Assembly (NCBI GenBank): GCA_904424815.1
Contig: CAJGBI010000001.1
Span: forward strand, 1,016,508 to 1,080,507
Length of the DNA stretch: 64,000 nucleotides
Reading direction: 5' to 3'
Source of the DNA: Puniceicoccaceae bacterium Marseille-Q1082
Lineage (GTDB): Bacteria; Verrucomicrobiota; Verrucomicrobiia; Opitutales; Intestinicryptomonadaceae
Shown in pieces: positions 34,317 through 44,308 of the stretch (position 1 is the stretch's first letter; the number at the start of each line of letters is the position of its first letter). A program made the translations under genes and the position numbers. The notes beneath the pieces are model-generated. The model worked only from the letters and a program-made list of their open reading frames with translations, was not told where the DNA came from and searched no databases.

Positions 34317-35026
34317 TTTCCCAAAAACTCCTCCAATGCCTTTGAAATAAACGGCGCCTGGCGATCGGAAAACGCCTCTTCCATTTTTGAAAAAAACCTG
34401 CCGAAATCCTCTACCTGGAAGTCGGAAAACGAAAACGGCTTTGAAATGCGCATTGCGAGGGAATTTTTTCCGGACGAAAGGTCCTCGTATTCGGCTTTGG
34501 AAATTTTCAGCGAAAATCCCGATAAAACTTTCGCGCCCGAGGAGTCGGGGCATATCTCCAAAATTTCGGAAATTCCCCCGATAAACTCGCCGAAGTTGTA
34601 GTCCGACTGGTTTATCCGCAGGCAATTGAGGCTTTCAACCTCGGCGGAGAACGAAGATATCGCCAGCTTCCCGCGGAAAAGCGAAAGCGGACAGACGCGC
34701 ATCTTCACATTTTCGGCCTTTATGAACGCCCTGTCCCGCCCGTCCCCGCCGGACGCCCGCTTGTAGGCGGGGGGGTTGAAAAGCGTCAGCCGGTCTATTG
34801 AAAACTCGCCGGTAAAGACGTTGAGATAGGCGTTTTCGTAAATGGGGTAAAAACCCGTGGCAGAAGCGACGGAATCCCGGAAAGCCCTCACGCCGGCAAA
34901 AGCGAAAAACAGCCAAAGCGCCCCGGCCGCCACCGCGCACATCATCGCAAGCGACAGCGCAAACGCAAACGAGCACCCCGCCGGTTTCTCCCTGGCAAAC
35001 TTCAAGGCTTTTAAAAGCGAGCTCAT
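34313..35026 (-). CDS. AsmA-like inner-membrane protein
   Basis: 237 residues when begun at MSSLLKALKFAREKPAG (35026); the longer open frame reads through non-coding sequence. One N-terminal membrane segment (FAFALSLAMMCAVAAGALWLFF, in part) is followed by a periplasmic beta-rich part with YENAYLNVFTGEFSIDRLTL, typical of the N-terminus of AsmA proteins (lipid transport, envelope assembly). It is short for the family and lacks the repeat bridge. It is the first gene of an operon with purN and murB. Confidence 0.65.
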   Translation of the reverse strand: MSSLLKALKFAREKPAGCSFAFALSLAMMCAVAAGALWLFFAFAGVRAFRDSVASATGFYPIYENAYLNVFTGEFSIDRLTLFNPPAYKRASGGDGRDRAFIKAENVKMRVCPLSLFRGKLAISSFSAEVESLNCLRINQSDYNFGEFIGGISEILEICPDSSGAKVLSGFSLKISKAEYEDLSSGKNSLAMRISKPFSFSDFQVEDFGRFFSKMEEAFSDRQAPFISKALEEFLGK

Positions 35027-35320
35027 AATTCCGACCCATAATGAAAGCCGCCCGCGGGCGGGCAACACAAAATTTCGGCCGCGGGCGGCAAAAATTCCCG
35101 CGCCTTGCCGATTTTGCAGTGCAAGGGCGCAAATCCGAAAAAAAAACTCCAAAAAAATCTGGAAATTCGCATTTGAATTGGGCAAGATTGCAAAAAAATA
35201 TCGGCTTTTGATTTTCGCACTGTCCGGTGTCCGGATTTCGGAACTTAAAAGCCGCATTTTTTTAAAGATTTTGCGGGCGGACAATCCGCAAAATCCAATA
35301 TTACAAAAGAGAGCTCAACT

Positions 35321-37600
35321 ATGAATATCGAATCTACAATATCGCTTTTGGGAGCCGTCCAGGCTGCCGGCGCGGACGGAAACATCCACGCGGCGTTCTG
35401 GATTGTACCGATAGCCTCAATAATCGCGCTCGCGTTCGCGTGGCATTTCTACTCCGGAATGAAAAAGGAGGAAGAGGGCACCGAAACGATGCGCAAAATC
35501 GCGGGGCACGTCCGCAGCGGGGCGCTCGCGTACCTGCGCCAACAGTACAAGGTGGTGGCCGCCGTGTTTGTGGTCATCACCATTTTTTTCGCCTTTCTCG
35601 CCTACGGCCTGAAAGTGCAAAACGACTGGGTGCCGTTCGCGTTCATCACCGGAGGCTTCTTCTCGGGGCTCGCGGGATTCTTCGGAATGAAGACCGCCAC
35701 CTATGCCTCCAACCGCGCCGCGTGGGCCGCAAACCACTCGCTCGACAAAGGCCTGCGCGTAGCCTTCCGCTCCGGGGCGGTCATGGGGCTCGTCGTGGTA
35801 GGCCTCGCGCTCCTCGACATATCGGCGTGGTTCCTCATCTTGAACTTCTTTATTGAGGACGCCAGCGACGCCCATAAGATGGTAATCATCACCACCACAA
35901 TGCTCACCTTCGGAATGGGTGCGAGCTTGCAGGCGCTCTTCGCGCGCGTCGGCGGCGGCATATTTACGAAGGCCGCGGACGTCGGCGCGGACCTCGTCGG
36001 AAAGGTCGAGGCCGGAATCCCCGAAGACGACCCGCGCAATCCCGCCACCATCGCCGACAATGTGGGCGACAACGTAGGCGACGTCGCCGGCATGGGCGCC
36101 GACCTCTACGAATCCTACTGCGGCTCTATTCTCGCGACCGCCGCTCTCGGCGCCGCCGCCTATATGACCTCCCCCGAAGTCCAGATGAAAGCCGTCCTCG
36201 CCCCGATGCTCATAGGAGCAATCGGCGTAGTCCTCTCGATTTTCGGGATATATCTCGTCAGGGTCAGGCCCGGAGCCTCGAGCAAAGAGCTGCTGGGCGC
36301 GCTCGGCAGGGGCGTAAACGCCAGCTCCGTCCTCATCGCGATAACCTCGTTCCTCGTCCTGTACTGGCTCGACACTCCGAGGTGGCTCGGCAACTGGGGC
36401 TCCATCATTGTTGGGCTAGTCACCGGCATATTTATAGGCAAAATTACCGAATACTTCACCTCCGAAGCCTATCGCCCGACAAAATTCATAGCCGAGCAGG
36501 CCAAGACCGGCCCCGCCACCGTCATAATAGGCGGCATGGGCACCGGCATGATCTCGACTTTCTATCCGGTGATCGCCATAGTAATCGGCACGGCGCTCGC
36601 CTACGCCTTCTCCTCGGGCGGCGATCTCACCGACATGAGCAGGGGTCTCTACGGCATAGGGATTGCCGCCGTCGGCATGCTCTCCACTCTCGGAATAACG
36701 CTTGCGACCGACGCCTACGGCCCCATCGCCGACAACGCCGGCGGCAACGCCGAAATGTCCGGGCTCGGCAAGGAAGTCCGCAAGCGCACCGACATGCTCG
36801 ACTCGCTCGGTAACACCACCGCCGCGACCGGCAAGGGATTCGCTATAGGCTCCGCCGCGCTGACCGCCCTCGCCCTGCTCGCCTCTTACGTGGAAGAATT
36901 GCGCATTGGCCTCGTCCGCGTAAAAGACTCTCCGGAAATCACCGAATTCGCCAAGGAAACCATACAAAAGTTCTCCGAAATCTCCGGCGGCGTCGAGTCT
37001 GCCAGCCTCCTCGACTTCATGACCGTCTACCAGGTCAACCTCATGAATCCGAAAGTGCTGCTCGGCATGTTCGTGGGTGCCATGATGTCCTTCCTCTTCT
37101 GCGGCCTCACGATGAACGCCGTGGGACGCGCCGCCAACCAGATGGTAAACGAAGTTCGCCGCCAGTTCCGCGAAAACCTCGGAATAATGAAGGGCACTTC
37201 CGAACCCGACTACGCGCGCTGCGTGTCGATTTCCACCAAGGCCGCCCAGAAGGAAATGCTATTCCCCTCGCTGCTGGCGGTTATAGCGCCGGTGGTCACG
37301 GGTCTTCTGCTCGGCGTGTCGGGGGTACTCGGACTCCTCGGAGGGTCGCTCGCGTCAGGCTTCGTGCTCGCCGTGTTTATGGCCAACAGCGGCGGAGCGT
37401 GGGATAACGCGAAGAAGTACATAGAACAGGGCAACTTCGGCGGAAAGGGCTCCGACGCGCACAAGGCCGCCGTCATCGGCGACACGGTGGGAGACCCGTT
37501 CAAGGATACGTCAGGGCCTTCGCTCAACATTCTCATAAAGCTCATGAGCATGGTGGCGATAGTCATGGCCGGATTCACCGTATCGTATTCCCTGATCTAA
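35321..37600 (+). CDS. hppA: membrane-bound ion-pumping pyrophosphatase
   Basis: 759 residues with about 15-16 membrane segments. [20 protein letters not shown] is the pyrophosphate-binding signature; a second [19 protein letters not shown] and the final [19 protein letters not shown] complete the site. The [10 protein letters not shown] segment has Ala where K+-independent enzymes have Lys, so activity probably needs K+. Whether it pumps H+ or Na+ I cannot decide. It recovers energy from pyrophosphate, common in anaerobes. Single gene with its own terminator. Confidence 0.97.
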   Translation: MNIESTISLLGAVQAAGADGNIHAAFWIVPIASIIALAFAWHFYSGMKKEEEGTETMRKIAGHVRSGALAYLRQQYKVVAAVFVVITIFFAFLAYGLKVQNDWVPFAFITGGFFSGLAGFFGMKTATYASNRAAWAANHSLDKGLRVAFRSGAVMGLVVVGLALLDISAWFLILNFFIEDASDAHKMVIITTTMLTFGMGASLQALFARVGGGIFTKAADVGADLVGKVEAGIPEDDPRNPATIADNVGDNVGDVAGMGADLYESYCGSILATAALGAAAYMTSPEVQMKAVLAPMLIGAIGVVLSIFGIYLVRVRPGASSKELLGALGRGVNASSVLIAITSFLVLYWLDTPRWLGNWGSIIVGLVTGIFIGKITEYFTSEAYRPTKFIAEQAKTGPATVIIGGMGTGMISTFYPVIAIVIGTALAYAFSSGGDLTDMSRGLYGIGIAAVGMLSTLGITLATDAYGPIADNAGGNAEMSGLGKEVRKRTDMLDSLGNTTAATGKGFAIGSAALTALALLASYVEELRIGLVRVKDSPEITEFAKETIQKFSEISGGVESASLLDFMTVYQVNLMNPKVLLGMFVGAMMSFLFCGLTMNAVGRAANQMVNEVRRQFRENLGIMKGTSEPDYARCVSISTKAAQKEMLFPSLLAVIAPVVTGLLLGVSGVLGLLGGSLASGFVLAVFMANSGGAWDNAKKYIEQGNFGGKGSDAHKAAVIGDTVGDPFKDTSGPSLNILIKLMSMVAIVMAGFTVSYSLI

Positions 37601-37732
37601 AATTTGGCGAATGTTTTTTGGCGCGGGGCTGTGTTGAGAAAGCCTTTTAAACCTCCCGCGCATTAAACATGCGCCACGCAAAGGAGTTTTTGAACAGCCG
37701 GCGATCCGCGCCGCCCGAACTCCAAACATATT

Positions 37733-37764
37733 CGAACCTCCCTTATGGGAGGTTCGTTTTTTTT
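37733..37764 (+). terminator. terminator of hppA
   Basis: CGAACCTCCC-TTAT-GGGAGGTTCG, 10-bp perfect arms, then eight T. The same arm sequence recurs, less perfectly, in the repeat region at 60932-61412. Confidence 0.92.
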
Positions 37765-37899
37765 GGGGAGGGACGGAGGAAACAGTCAAGCCTCGGAAAC
37801 AATTGCCATAATATGCTCCCCCCGGTATGGGAGCGGCAATGCCGCCCTGCGGAAACGGTTGAAAGGGGGCGCACAATCCCCCCTCCCTCATATTCCAAC
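37765..37899. other. short intergenic stretch between convergent genes
   Basis: Contains small hairpins (GCTCCC...GGGAGC and GCGGC-AAT-GCCGC near 37814-37840). No reading frame and no recognised RNA. Confidence 0.35.
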
Positions 37900-38787
37900 C
37901 TATTTCCTCCGTCGGCGCGCGGCGGCGCAAAATGCGAACGCGCCGATAAGAGCCGCCACTGCCGCCGGTTCGGGGACGATCGAAAGGTTTGCGGTGATTG
38001 TCGAAATGCCGTCCAGCTCGGATATGCTTATCTTGCCTGTAATCCCGTCTTGGAGTTTCAGGGTGAAGTCGTCGGCGGAAACGTTTAATTCAAGTACCAG
38101 CGGAGAGGCTCCCGCAACTTTTGTCATAGCCCCGTCCACCTGGATGAAGTCGCCGTCGGTTTCCGCGAGGTCGAAAACCACCGTTCCGCGGTAGAACGAC
38201 ATGGTGTCAAACGTCACCCTGCCGATTTCCGTGTCCGCCGCACTCCCCGTCGCGCTGAACACCGCTTCGGAAGGTCTGTTGTAGCCCATTATCATGAGCC
38301 TGCCGCCCTTCATTCCGCCGTACATTCCCAGATCGAGCCTGCCGCCGCGCACCCTCAGCGCGGAGTCCGCGCCCGTGTAAATAATGAGATTCGGGTGCAT
38401 TGTGGCGGACTCGCGCAGATTGAGGGTGAAATTTTGCACCGAGAAAGCTCTTGGAGTGTAGACTTCAAGTACGTTTCTGCTCCAGAAGCTCGCGGGCAAC
38501 TCAAGATTGTATGTGAAGTTTCCGGCTGTGGCCGAGGACGCCGCAACCGTAATTATATTCTGCGACGGGTTGGACGACAATATGCCGTTTACCGTAAGGT
38601 TCGTGTCAGAGTCGATTTCGCCGGAATACGCCTCTCCGTTTAAGGTGTAAAAAGAGGGATCTGTGATGCGCACGGGGAAAGCTGAATCCGACGTGAATGT
38701 TCCCTCGATGTCGACCGCCTGCGATGATTGCGGCAAAATCCACAAGGCTGCGGCGCAGAACGGGAGAATTTTGGAGATTGATTGCAT
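37900..38787 (-). CDS. PEP-CTERM anchored surface protein, second copy
   Basis: 295 residues when started at MQSISKILPFCAAALWILPQ (38787), a signal peptide; the upstream open frame is not used. The middle is beta-rich and Asn/Thr/Ser-rich (NLTVNGILSSNPSQN, GRVTFDTMSFYRGTVVFDLAE), like the protein at 29467. The end is VPEPAAVAALIGAFAF...RRRRK, a PEP-CTERM sorting signal. The two proteins share architecture, not clear sequence identity. Confidence 0.8.
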   Translation of the reverse strand: MQSISKILPFCAAALWILPQSSQAVDIEGTFTSDSAFPVRITDPSFYTLNGEAYSGEIDSDTNLTVNGILSSNPSQNIITVAASSATAGNFTYNLELPASFWSRNVLEVYTPRAFSVQNFTLNLRESATMHPNLIIYTGADSALRVRGGRLDLGMYGGMKGGRLMIMGYNRPSEAVFSATGSAADTEIGRVTFDTMSFYRGTVVFDLAETDGDFIQVDGAMTKVAGASPLVLELNVSADDFTLKLQDGITGKISISELDGISTITANLSIVPEPAAVAALIGAFAFCAAARRRRK

Positions 38788-39097
38788 GGTTTTTGGAAGT
38801 TGAAGGATTAAAAAACCGAAAACCGCAAATGGTCTGCCCGCTTTCGATAAAATGAAGAATAAAACGAGTGCTATAAATGCAAGAAATGTTTTTATAAATA
38901 ACCCACCCACTCCGCTCCAAGCGGTTTTCCCGCTTCCCAAAACTTCAACCCCCTTTCCCCTTTCCGCATATTTCCTCCCTCAATCAGGCGTAAACGCCAA
39001 TCCTGCGGGCGCAAACCCTCCGCAAAGATTCCTGGGCGGCAATTTGGACAAAAAAAACGCCGCCCAAAAGGGCGGCCCAATTCGCAAAATCCAAAAC
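38788..39097. other. intergenic region between a PEP-CTERM gene and aroK
   Basis: Holds the upstream region of the PEP-CTERM gene and the aroK terminator at 39050-39076. No gene seen. Confidence 0.5.
39050..39076 (-). terminator. terminator of aroK
   Basis: GCCGCCC-AAAA-GGGCGGC (39059-39076) followed on the minus strand by eight T. It lies 22 bases past the aroK stop. Confidence 0.9.
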
Positions 39098-39661
39098 CTA
39101 CTGTTGTCCGCGCGCGCGGCGCCTGCGCAGGCAGGCGCGGTAAATGCGCTCGACGTGCTCTACCGTACTTTTTATGTTTTTGTCGGCGGCTATGGCTATG
39201 CCGCTGCGCATATAATAGGGCGTGCGGAGCGCCAGGAGCTCCCTTATCCTGAGTATGGGGTTTTCTACATTCACAAGCGGCCTTTTGTCGCTCTTTGAAA
39301 CCCTTTCGCAAATTTCTTCCGGAGTCGAAAACAGGACTACGCAAACGCCCCTGCCCCTGACGAGCTCCGGCATTCCGTCGCGGCAGCACAGCCCCCCGCC
39401 GCACGAGACGACGCACCCGCTGTCGGGATGCCCCGACTCTATGAATTTGCGCTCCATCTCGCGGAATTTTTCCTCCCCGAACTTGGCGAAAATGTCTTTT
39501 ATCTCCATGCCGGCGGACTTTTCGATTTCAGCGTCGGAATCCAGAAACTTCATTCCGAGCCGAGCCGCGATTCTCCTGCCCACGGACGACTTGCCCGTGC
39601 CCATAAAGCCCAACAGGTACAAATTGGGATAAGATGCGGCTCTTTTGGGGTTGCGTGTCAT
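39098..39661 (-). CDS. aroK: shikimate kinase
   Basis: 187 residues. LLGFMGTGKSSVGRRIA is the Walker A loop, DSDAEIEKSAG binds shikimate, CGGGLCCR and DKRPLV are the other family motifs. It phosphorylates shikimate on the way to chorismate. It stands alone between two terminators. Confidence 0.95.
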   Translation of the reverse strand: MTRNPKRAASYPNLYLLGFMGTGKSSVGRRIAARLGMKFLDSDAEIEKSAGMEIKDIFAKFGEEKFREMERKFIESGHPDSGCVVSCGGGLCCRDGMPELVRGRGVCVVLFSTPEEICERVSKSDKRPLVNVENPILRIRELLALRTPYYMRSGIAIAADKNIKSTVEHVERIYRACLRRRRARGQQ

Positions 39662-39684
39662 TGTTTCCCAATATCGTCAAAATG

Positions 39685-39716
39685 AAAAACGGCGCAAGCA
39701 TATTCGCTTTGCGCCG
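39685..39716 (-). terminator. terminator of clpPX
   Basis: CGGCGCAA (39690-39697) and TTGCGCCG (39709-39716), followed on the minus strand by TTTTT. It lies 28 bases after the clpX stop. Confidence 0.8.
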
Positions 39717-39744
39717 CGCAAAAAACTCCCGAACCGGCGACGGC

Positions 39745-40983
39745 TCAGGACGCCTTTTGGGAGATTGAATCCACGCGCGACTCGTCTATTACGACCTCTC
39801 CCTTCTCCTTTTTGTCGGGCAACCCGTACATTACGTCGAGCATTACGCCCTCCATGATGGAGCGCAATGCCCGCGCGCCGGTGCCGAATTCGATCGCCTT
39901 GCGCGCGATCGCCTCTATCGCGCCGTCCGTAAACCGGAGCTTCGCGCCGTCGAAAGAAAGAAGCTTGGAGTACTGCTTGACGAGCGAGTTCTTCGTCGCG
40001 GTGAGTATACGCACCAGATCCGCCTCCGACAGCCCCGCGAGCGAGCACACCACGGGAAGGCGGCCGATAAATTCCGGAATAAACCCGAATTTCACGAGGT
40101 CTTCCGGCTGGACTTTGGAGAGGATTTCCGCCTCCGACTTCGGGTCGGAAGAGGCGCCGGAGTTGAACCCGAGAACCTTGGACTCCGTGCGCCGCGCGAT
40201 AATTTTGTCGAGCCCGACGAACGCGCCACCGCATATGAAAAGGATGTTGCGGGTGTCGACGCGCAGATACTGCTGGTCGGGGTGCTTGCGCCCGCCCTTC
40301 GGCGGAATGTTGCAGACCGTCCCCTCGAGAATTTTCAAAAGCGCCTGCTGCACGCCCTCGCCGCCGACGTCGCGCGTGATGGAGACGTTTTCGTTCTTGC
40401 GGCAGATCTTGTCGATTTCGTCTATGTAGACTATGCCGCACTGCGCGCGCTCGATATTGTAGTCCGCCGCCCTCACGAGATTGAGGACGAGATTTTCCAC
40501 GTCTTCGCCGACGTATCCGGCCTCGGTGACGGTAGTGGCGTCGCCTATTGCGAAGGGCACGTTGAGCATTTTTGCGAGCGTGCGCGCAAGATACGTCTTG
40601 CCGCTGCCCGTCGGGCCGATCAGAAGGACGTTGCTCTTCTCGATTTCCACGTCCGGATATTCGGAGCCGCCCGAGCCGAGCATCTCGGAGCGAAGGCGCT
40701 TGTAATGGTTGTAAACCGCCACGCTCAGGATTTTCTTGGCGTCCTCCTGCCCCACGACGTACTCGTCCAGGCCGCGCTTGAGCTGCGACGGGGTTTTCAT
40801 GTCGAAGTCGAGCATCGCGTCCATGCGCTTGGCCCTGTCCTCCATATCGCGCAGCTCAAAGGCGTTGTGGAGGGTCTCCACGCAAGCGGGGCAGATGAAT
40901 GAGCCGTTCGCGCCCGCCACGAGCGTGCCGACTTCGCGGGCAGAACGCCCGCAAAAGCTGCAAGTCTGGGAGTCTTTTGCCAT
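39745..40983 (-). CDS. clpX: ATP-dependent Clp protease ATP-binding subunit ClpX
   Basis: 412 residues. N-terminal zinc domain with [11 protein letters not shown] and CPAC, Walker A GPTGSGKT, Walker [11 protein letters not shown], and the ClpP-binding loop region near IGRLPVV. It unfolds tagged proteins and feeds them to ClpP. It follows clpP with a 1-base gap. Confidence 0.98.
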   Translation of the reverse strand: MAKDSQTCSFCGRSAREVGTLVAGANGSFICPACVETLHNAFELRDMEDRAKRMDAMLDFDMKTPSQLKRGLDEYVVGQEDAKKILSVAVYNHYKRLRSEMLGSGGSEYPDVEIEKSNVLLIGPTGSGKTYLARTLAKMLNVPFAIGDATTVTEAGYVGEDVENLVLNLVRAADYNIERAQCGIVYIDEIDKICRKNENVSITRDVGGEGVQQALLKILEGTVCNIPPKGGRKHPDQQYLRVDTRNILFICGGAFVGLDKIIARRTESKVLGFNSGASSDPKSEAEILSKVQPEDLVKFGFIPEFIGRLPVVCSLAGLSEADLVRILTATKNSLVKQYSKLLSFDGAKLRFTDGAIEAIARKAIEFGTGARALRSIMEGVMLDVMYGLPDKKEKGEVVIDESRVDSISQKAS

Positions 40984-40984
40984 C

Positions 40985-41581
40985 TTAAACGTCGCGCTTG
41001 CTCTCTATGACCTTGTCAACTATTCCGTATTTGAGGGCCTCTTCGGCGGTCATGTAGAAGTCGCGGTCGGAATCCTTTTCAATTTGGGCGACCGGCTTGC
41101 CGGTGGTCTTTGAAAGAATTTCGTTGATTTTGGAGCGCCAGCGCAGGATTTCGTTTGCGGCGATGGAGACGTCGCGCGCCTGCCCCGTAGCGCCGCCGTA
41201 GGGCTGGTGTATCATCACGCGCGAGTTCGGCAGAGAATACCGCTTGCCTTTGGTGCCCGCCGCCAGGAGAATCGTCGCCATGCTCGCAGCCTGCCCGACG
41301 CAATACGTCACGACATCGCAGTGCAAAAAGTTCATGGTGTCGTAAATAGCCATGCCCGCGGTCAGCGACCCCCCCGGGCTGTTTATGTAAATGTGGACGT
41401 CCTTCTTGGCGTCCTCCATTTGCAAGAAGAGAAGCTGCGCTATCACGGCGTTTGCGACCCCGTCCGTTATGGGGGTGCCGATAAATACGATGCGGTCTTT
41501 GAGGAGGCGCGAATAGACGTCCCACGACCTCTCGGTTCTGCCGTCGCGTTCGAAAACTGTAGGAATGTAATATTCTCCCAT
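40985..41581 (-). CDS. clpP: ATP-dependent Clp protease proteolytic subunit
   Basis: 198 residues from [14 protein letters not shown] (41581). Catalytic Ser in GQAASMA, His in MIHQP, Asp in SDRDFYM. The 18 extra residues of the longer open frame are not conserved. It forms a two-gene unit with clpX and is separated from tig by a terminator and 348 bases. Confidence 0.97.
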   Translation of the reverse strand: MGEYYIPTVFERDGRTERSWDVYSRLLKDRIVFIGTPITDGVANAVIAQLLFLQMEDAKKDVHIYINSPGGSLTAGMAIYDTMNFLHCDVVTYCVGQAASMATILLAAGTKGKRYSLPNSRVMIHQPYGGATGQARDVSIAANEILRWRSKINEILSKTTGKPVAQIEKDSDRDFYMTAEEALKYGIVDKVIESKRDV

Positions 41582-41929
41582 GGTATGATTTCTATTGTTT
41601 TGCCGCCCGAATCCGCAGCGGCGGCGGAATGACATTATCCGGTTGGTAAAATATCGGCTTTTGCCGGCTTTTTATAAAACAACAAAATTCCCGTGATAAA
41701 CTCAACAAAAAATCTTGCGCGCCCACCCGGACGGACTTTGCGCCGGAACGGGAAAAAACGCCGGAAAACCTCCCCGCCGCGGCAAACCTTCCGCCGTAAA
41801 GCGCGCCGCCGCGCGGCGGGCGCGCCCCGTTTTAGCGGAATCCCCCCCCGCATGGCGCGTTTTCAGGCCGCGGGGAATCCGCAAAAAACAAAACTCCGCG
41901 CCGTCAAAGGCGCGGAGCGGCAAAAGCGG
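41582..41929. other. intergenic region between tig and clpP
   Basis: Contains the tig terminator and presumably the clpP promoter, which I could not place. A very GC-rich palindromic stretch lies at about 41795-41825 (GCGCGCC...GGGCGCGC). No gene is supported. Confidence 0.5.
41883..41917 (-). terminator. terminator of tig
   Basis: CTCCGCGCC-GTCAAA-GGCGCGGAG with 9-bp perfect arms (41894-41917), followed on the minus strand by TTTTGTTTTTT. Confidence 0.92.
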
Positions 41930-43249
41930 CTACTTGGCGGCTTCCGCGGCCTTGGTCTCGACCTTCGCCTTTTCGGCGATAAAGTTGATTGCCTTCTGGA
42001 GGAGGGCGTCGGAGCGCAGGCGGTTGGCGCGCGCTGGATCCTTGCGGAGCTGCTTTATGAGCTCTTCGGGCTTTGTGTGCGTGCGCATTGCCTCCTGCCA
42101 GAGCATGCGGCTCATGTCCTCATTGTCTATTTTGAGGTCGTTTGCCTTGGCTACGCGGTTGAGGAATATGCGCATTTTGGCGCGCCCCTCGGCCTCCTTG
42201 CCGGCGCTGTCGAAGAGGGCCTCCTTGTTCTTTTCGATGTCCTCGCGGGAGGCGCCGGACGACATGAAGCGCATCATCATCTCTTCGAGAATCGACTGCC
42301 GCTCGTCCTCAAGCGCGCTTTCGGGCAGCGCGAACTCGGACTTGCCCATCAGCTGCTCCACCGCGAACTGCCTTTTGAGGATTTCATTGTTGCTCTTCTT
42401 CTCGTTGACTATGCTTTCGCGCACTTTGTTTTTGAGGGCGTCGAGAGAGTCGACCTCGAACGCCTTGAAAAATTCGGCGTCGAGCTCGGGAAGCTTCTTT
42501 TCGCGCACTTCAAAAATTTCGACTTCGTAGTCGGCCTTTTTGCCGGCGAGCTTTTCGTTTGGAAATTCCTTGGGGAATTCGTGGGAGAGGGTTTTCTTTT
42601 CGCCCTTTTTCATTCCGACGATGCCCTGCACCACGCCCTGCACGCCCGGGGCGTTTTCGTTGCCGGCCTCCTCCCAAGTGGATTTCTGCTCGGCAAAAAT
42701 CGGAAGCGACGTCTCGATTTCTGAGACGGGCGCGCCGTCAACGGTTCCCTTGTAGGATAGGCGCACAAAATCGCCCTTCCTGATTTCGCGGTCGACTTCC
42801 TCGTACTTGGCGCGCTGGTTGCGGTAGTATTCGACGGCGTTGTCAACCTCCGCGTCGGACGCCTCGGCGGGCTCGAGCTCCACCTTTGTTTCGAGCGATT
42901 CGGGAAGCTTCACTTCGGGGTAGACGTCGGCGGTGAATTCGAGCTCGAATCCGCCGTCCTTTTCCTCGCGCTTGATGTCCACTACGGCGTACAGGTCGAA
43001 ATCCTTGATCGAGTTGATGTCCTCGACAGCCCTACTTGTGAGCGAGCGCTCGAGCTGGTCTTTTATCGCGTCGGAGTAAAGCTTTTCAACCATGGCTTTG
43101 GGCGCCTTTCCGGGCCTGAATCCGGGAATTTTTGCGTTGCGCACGAAATCCGCAACAGTCTTTCCCTTTTCTTCTTCGACCTGCTCGGGGGCGAAGACCA
43201 CGGTTATCTTCTTTCTCGTATCGCTGATATTTTCAATTTTAGTATTCAT
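41930..43249 (-). CDS. tig: trigger factor
   Basis: 439 residues. The N-terminal ribosome-binding domain has the signature near IPGFRPGKAPKAMVEKLYSD (a GFRxGKxP motif). The middle is the FKBP-type prolyl isomerase domain (GDFVRLSYKGTVDGAPV), the C-terminus the helical chaperone arms. It binds nascent chains at the ribosome. It is transcribed ahead of clpPX in the common order tig-clpP-clpX but has its own terminator. Confidence 0.96.
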   Translation of the reverse strand: MNTKIENISDTRKKITVVFAPEQVEEEKGKTVADFVRNAKIPGFRPGKAPKAMVEKLYSDAIKDQLERSLTSRAVEDINSIKDFDLYAVVDIKREEKDGGFELEFTADVYPEVKLPESLETKVELEPAEASDAEVDNAVEYYRNQRAKYEEVDREIRKGDFVRLSYKGTVDGAPVSEIETSLPIFAEQKSTWEEAGNENAPGVQGVVQGIVGMKKGEKKTLSHEFPKEFPNEKLAGKKADYEVEIFEVREKKLPELDAEFFKAFEVDSLDALKNKVRESIVNEKKSNNEILKRQFAVEQLMGKSEFALPESALEDERQSILEEMMMRFMSSGASREDIEKNKEALFDSAGKEAEGRAKMRIFLNRVAKANDLKIDNEDMSRMLWQEAMRTHTKPEELIKQLRKDPARANRLRSDALLQKAINFIAEKAKVETKAAEAAK

Positions 43250-43377
43250 AATTTAAAGGCGTTTCTGCGTCCCGGCGCGCTGCGGACGGGCGCGAAAGTT
43301 TGTCTGTAAAAGGCCGTTTATAATGGGCCAATCGGCGGGCGCGTCAAGCAATTTGCCGCCCGCGGAAGACAAAAAGG

Positions 43378-44301
43378 CTATCTGCGCAACCTGAACGCCA
43401 AATCGACGGCGTTGGAGAAGCTCGAACAGTCGGCGGCTCCCGTGCCCGCTATCGAATAGCCGGTGCCGTGGTCGGGGCTCGTGCGGACGAACGGAAGGTT
43501 CATCGAAATATTGACGGCCCTGTCGAATTCAAGGGTTTTGAGGGGCGCGAGCGCCTGGTCGTGGTACATGGCGACAACAGCGTCGAACTCCCCGCGCCTC
43601 ATTCTGGCGAAAACCGTGTCGGGCGGCAGGGTGCGCGACAAATTCGGGTATTTTTCGCGAAGCGCGTTCAGAATCGGGTCGATGACGTCGATTTCCTCCC
43701 TGCCCATAAGCCCGTCCTCGCCCGCGTGCGGGTTCAGCCCGCATACGGCGATTCTCGGCGCGCCAGCCCCCCTGAGTCTGCGCGCGAGCTCCGCCGCCGC
43801 CTCAACCGCCCTCGATATGCGCCCGAAGCCGAGGAGCGACGGGACTTCCGAAAGGGGCTCGTGCCATGTGGCAAGCGACACCAAAAGCTCTCCCCCCGCA
43901 AAGCACATGACGGGCTTCCCTCCCCAGCGCGCCGCAAAAAATTCCGTCTGCCCGGGGAAGTCGAAGCCTATTTTGCGCATTTCAAATTTTGAAATCGGGC
44001 CGGTTATGACCGCGGAATAAAGCCCGCTTAAACACCCCGAGGCGGCGGCCTCGAGCGCGAGGGCGGCTATCTCGCACCCTTCCGCGGAGGGCTCGCCCGC
44101 CTTCGCCCGAAAATCCGCAGGGCCTATCGGCCGCTTCCCGAGTTCGGCGGGAAGGGTGTCGAGAAAATCCGAATGCGCCAAAACCTCCACGCGCTCCAAA
44201 AACTGTTTGGGCGCCGATTTCGCCCACGCCGCTATCACGTCAGGCCCGACCCCCGCGGGATCCCCCACCGTGATAGCCATTTTTTTCGCCAACGGCAACA
44301 T
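43378..44301 (-). CDS. pdxA: 4-hydroxythreonine-4-phosphate dehydrogenase
   Basis: 307 residues from the ATG at 44301, preceded by AGGCGGA. ITVGDPAGVGPDVI, GPISKFEMRKIGFDFPGQTEFFA and VAMYHDQALAPLKTL match PdxA, including the metal-binding His residues. It works in pyridoxal phosphate synthesis. It follows lpxA by 7 bases. The C-terminal HGTGYSIAGTGAADCSSF is the usual end motif. Confidence 0.95.
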   Translation of the reverse strand: MLPLAKKMAITVGDPAGVGPDVIAAWAKSAPKQFLERVEVLAHSDFLDTLPAELGKRPIGPADFRAKAGEPSAEGCEIAALALEAAASGCLSGLYSAVITGPISKFEMRKIGFDFPGQTEFFAARWGGKPVMCFAGGELLVSLATWHEPLSEVPSLLGFGRISRAVEAAAELARRLRGAGAPRIAVCGLNPHAGEDGLMGREEIDVIDPILNALREKYPNLSRTLPPDTVFARMRRGEFDAVVAMYHDQALAPLKTLEFDRAVNISMNLPFVRTSPDHGTGYSIAGTGAADCSSFSNAVDLAFRLRR

Positions 44302-44308
44302 ATTCCGC

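Noticed and set aside
41693-42724. Plus-strand open frame of 343 codons
   Set aside because: It is antisense to trigger factor and the adjoining gap, with no domain of its own.
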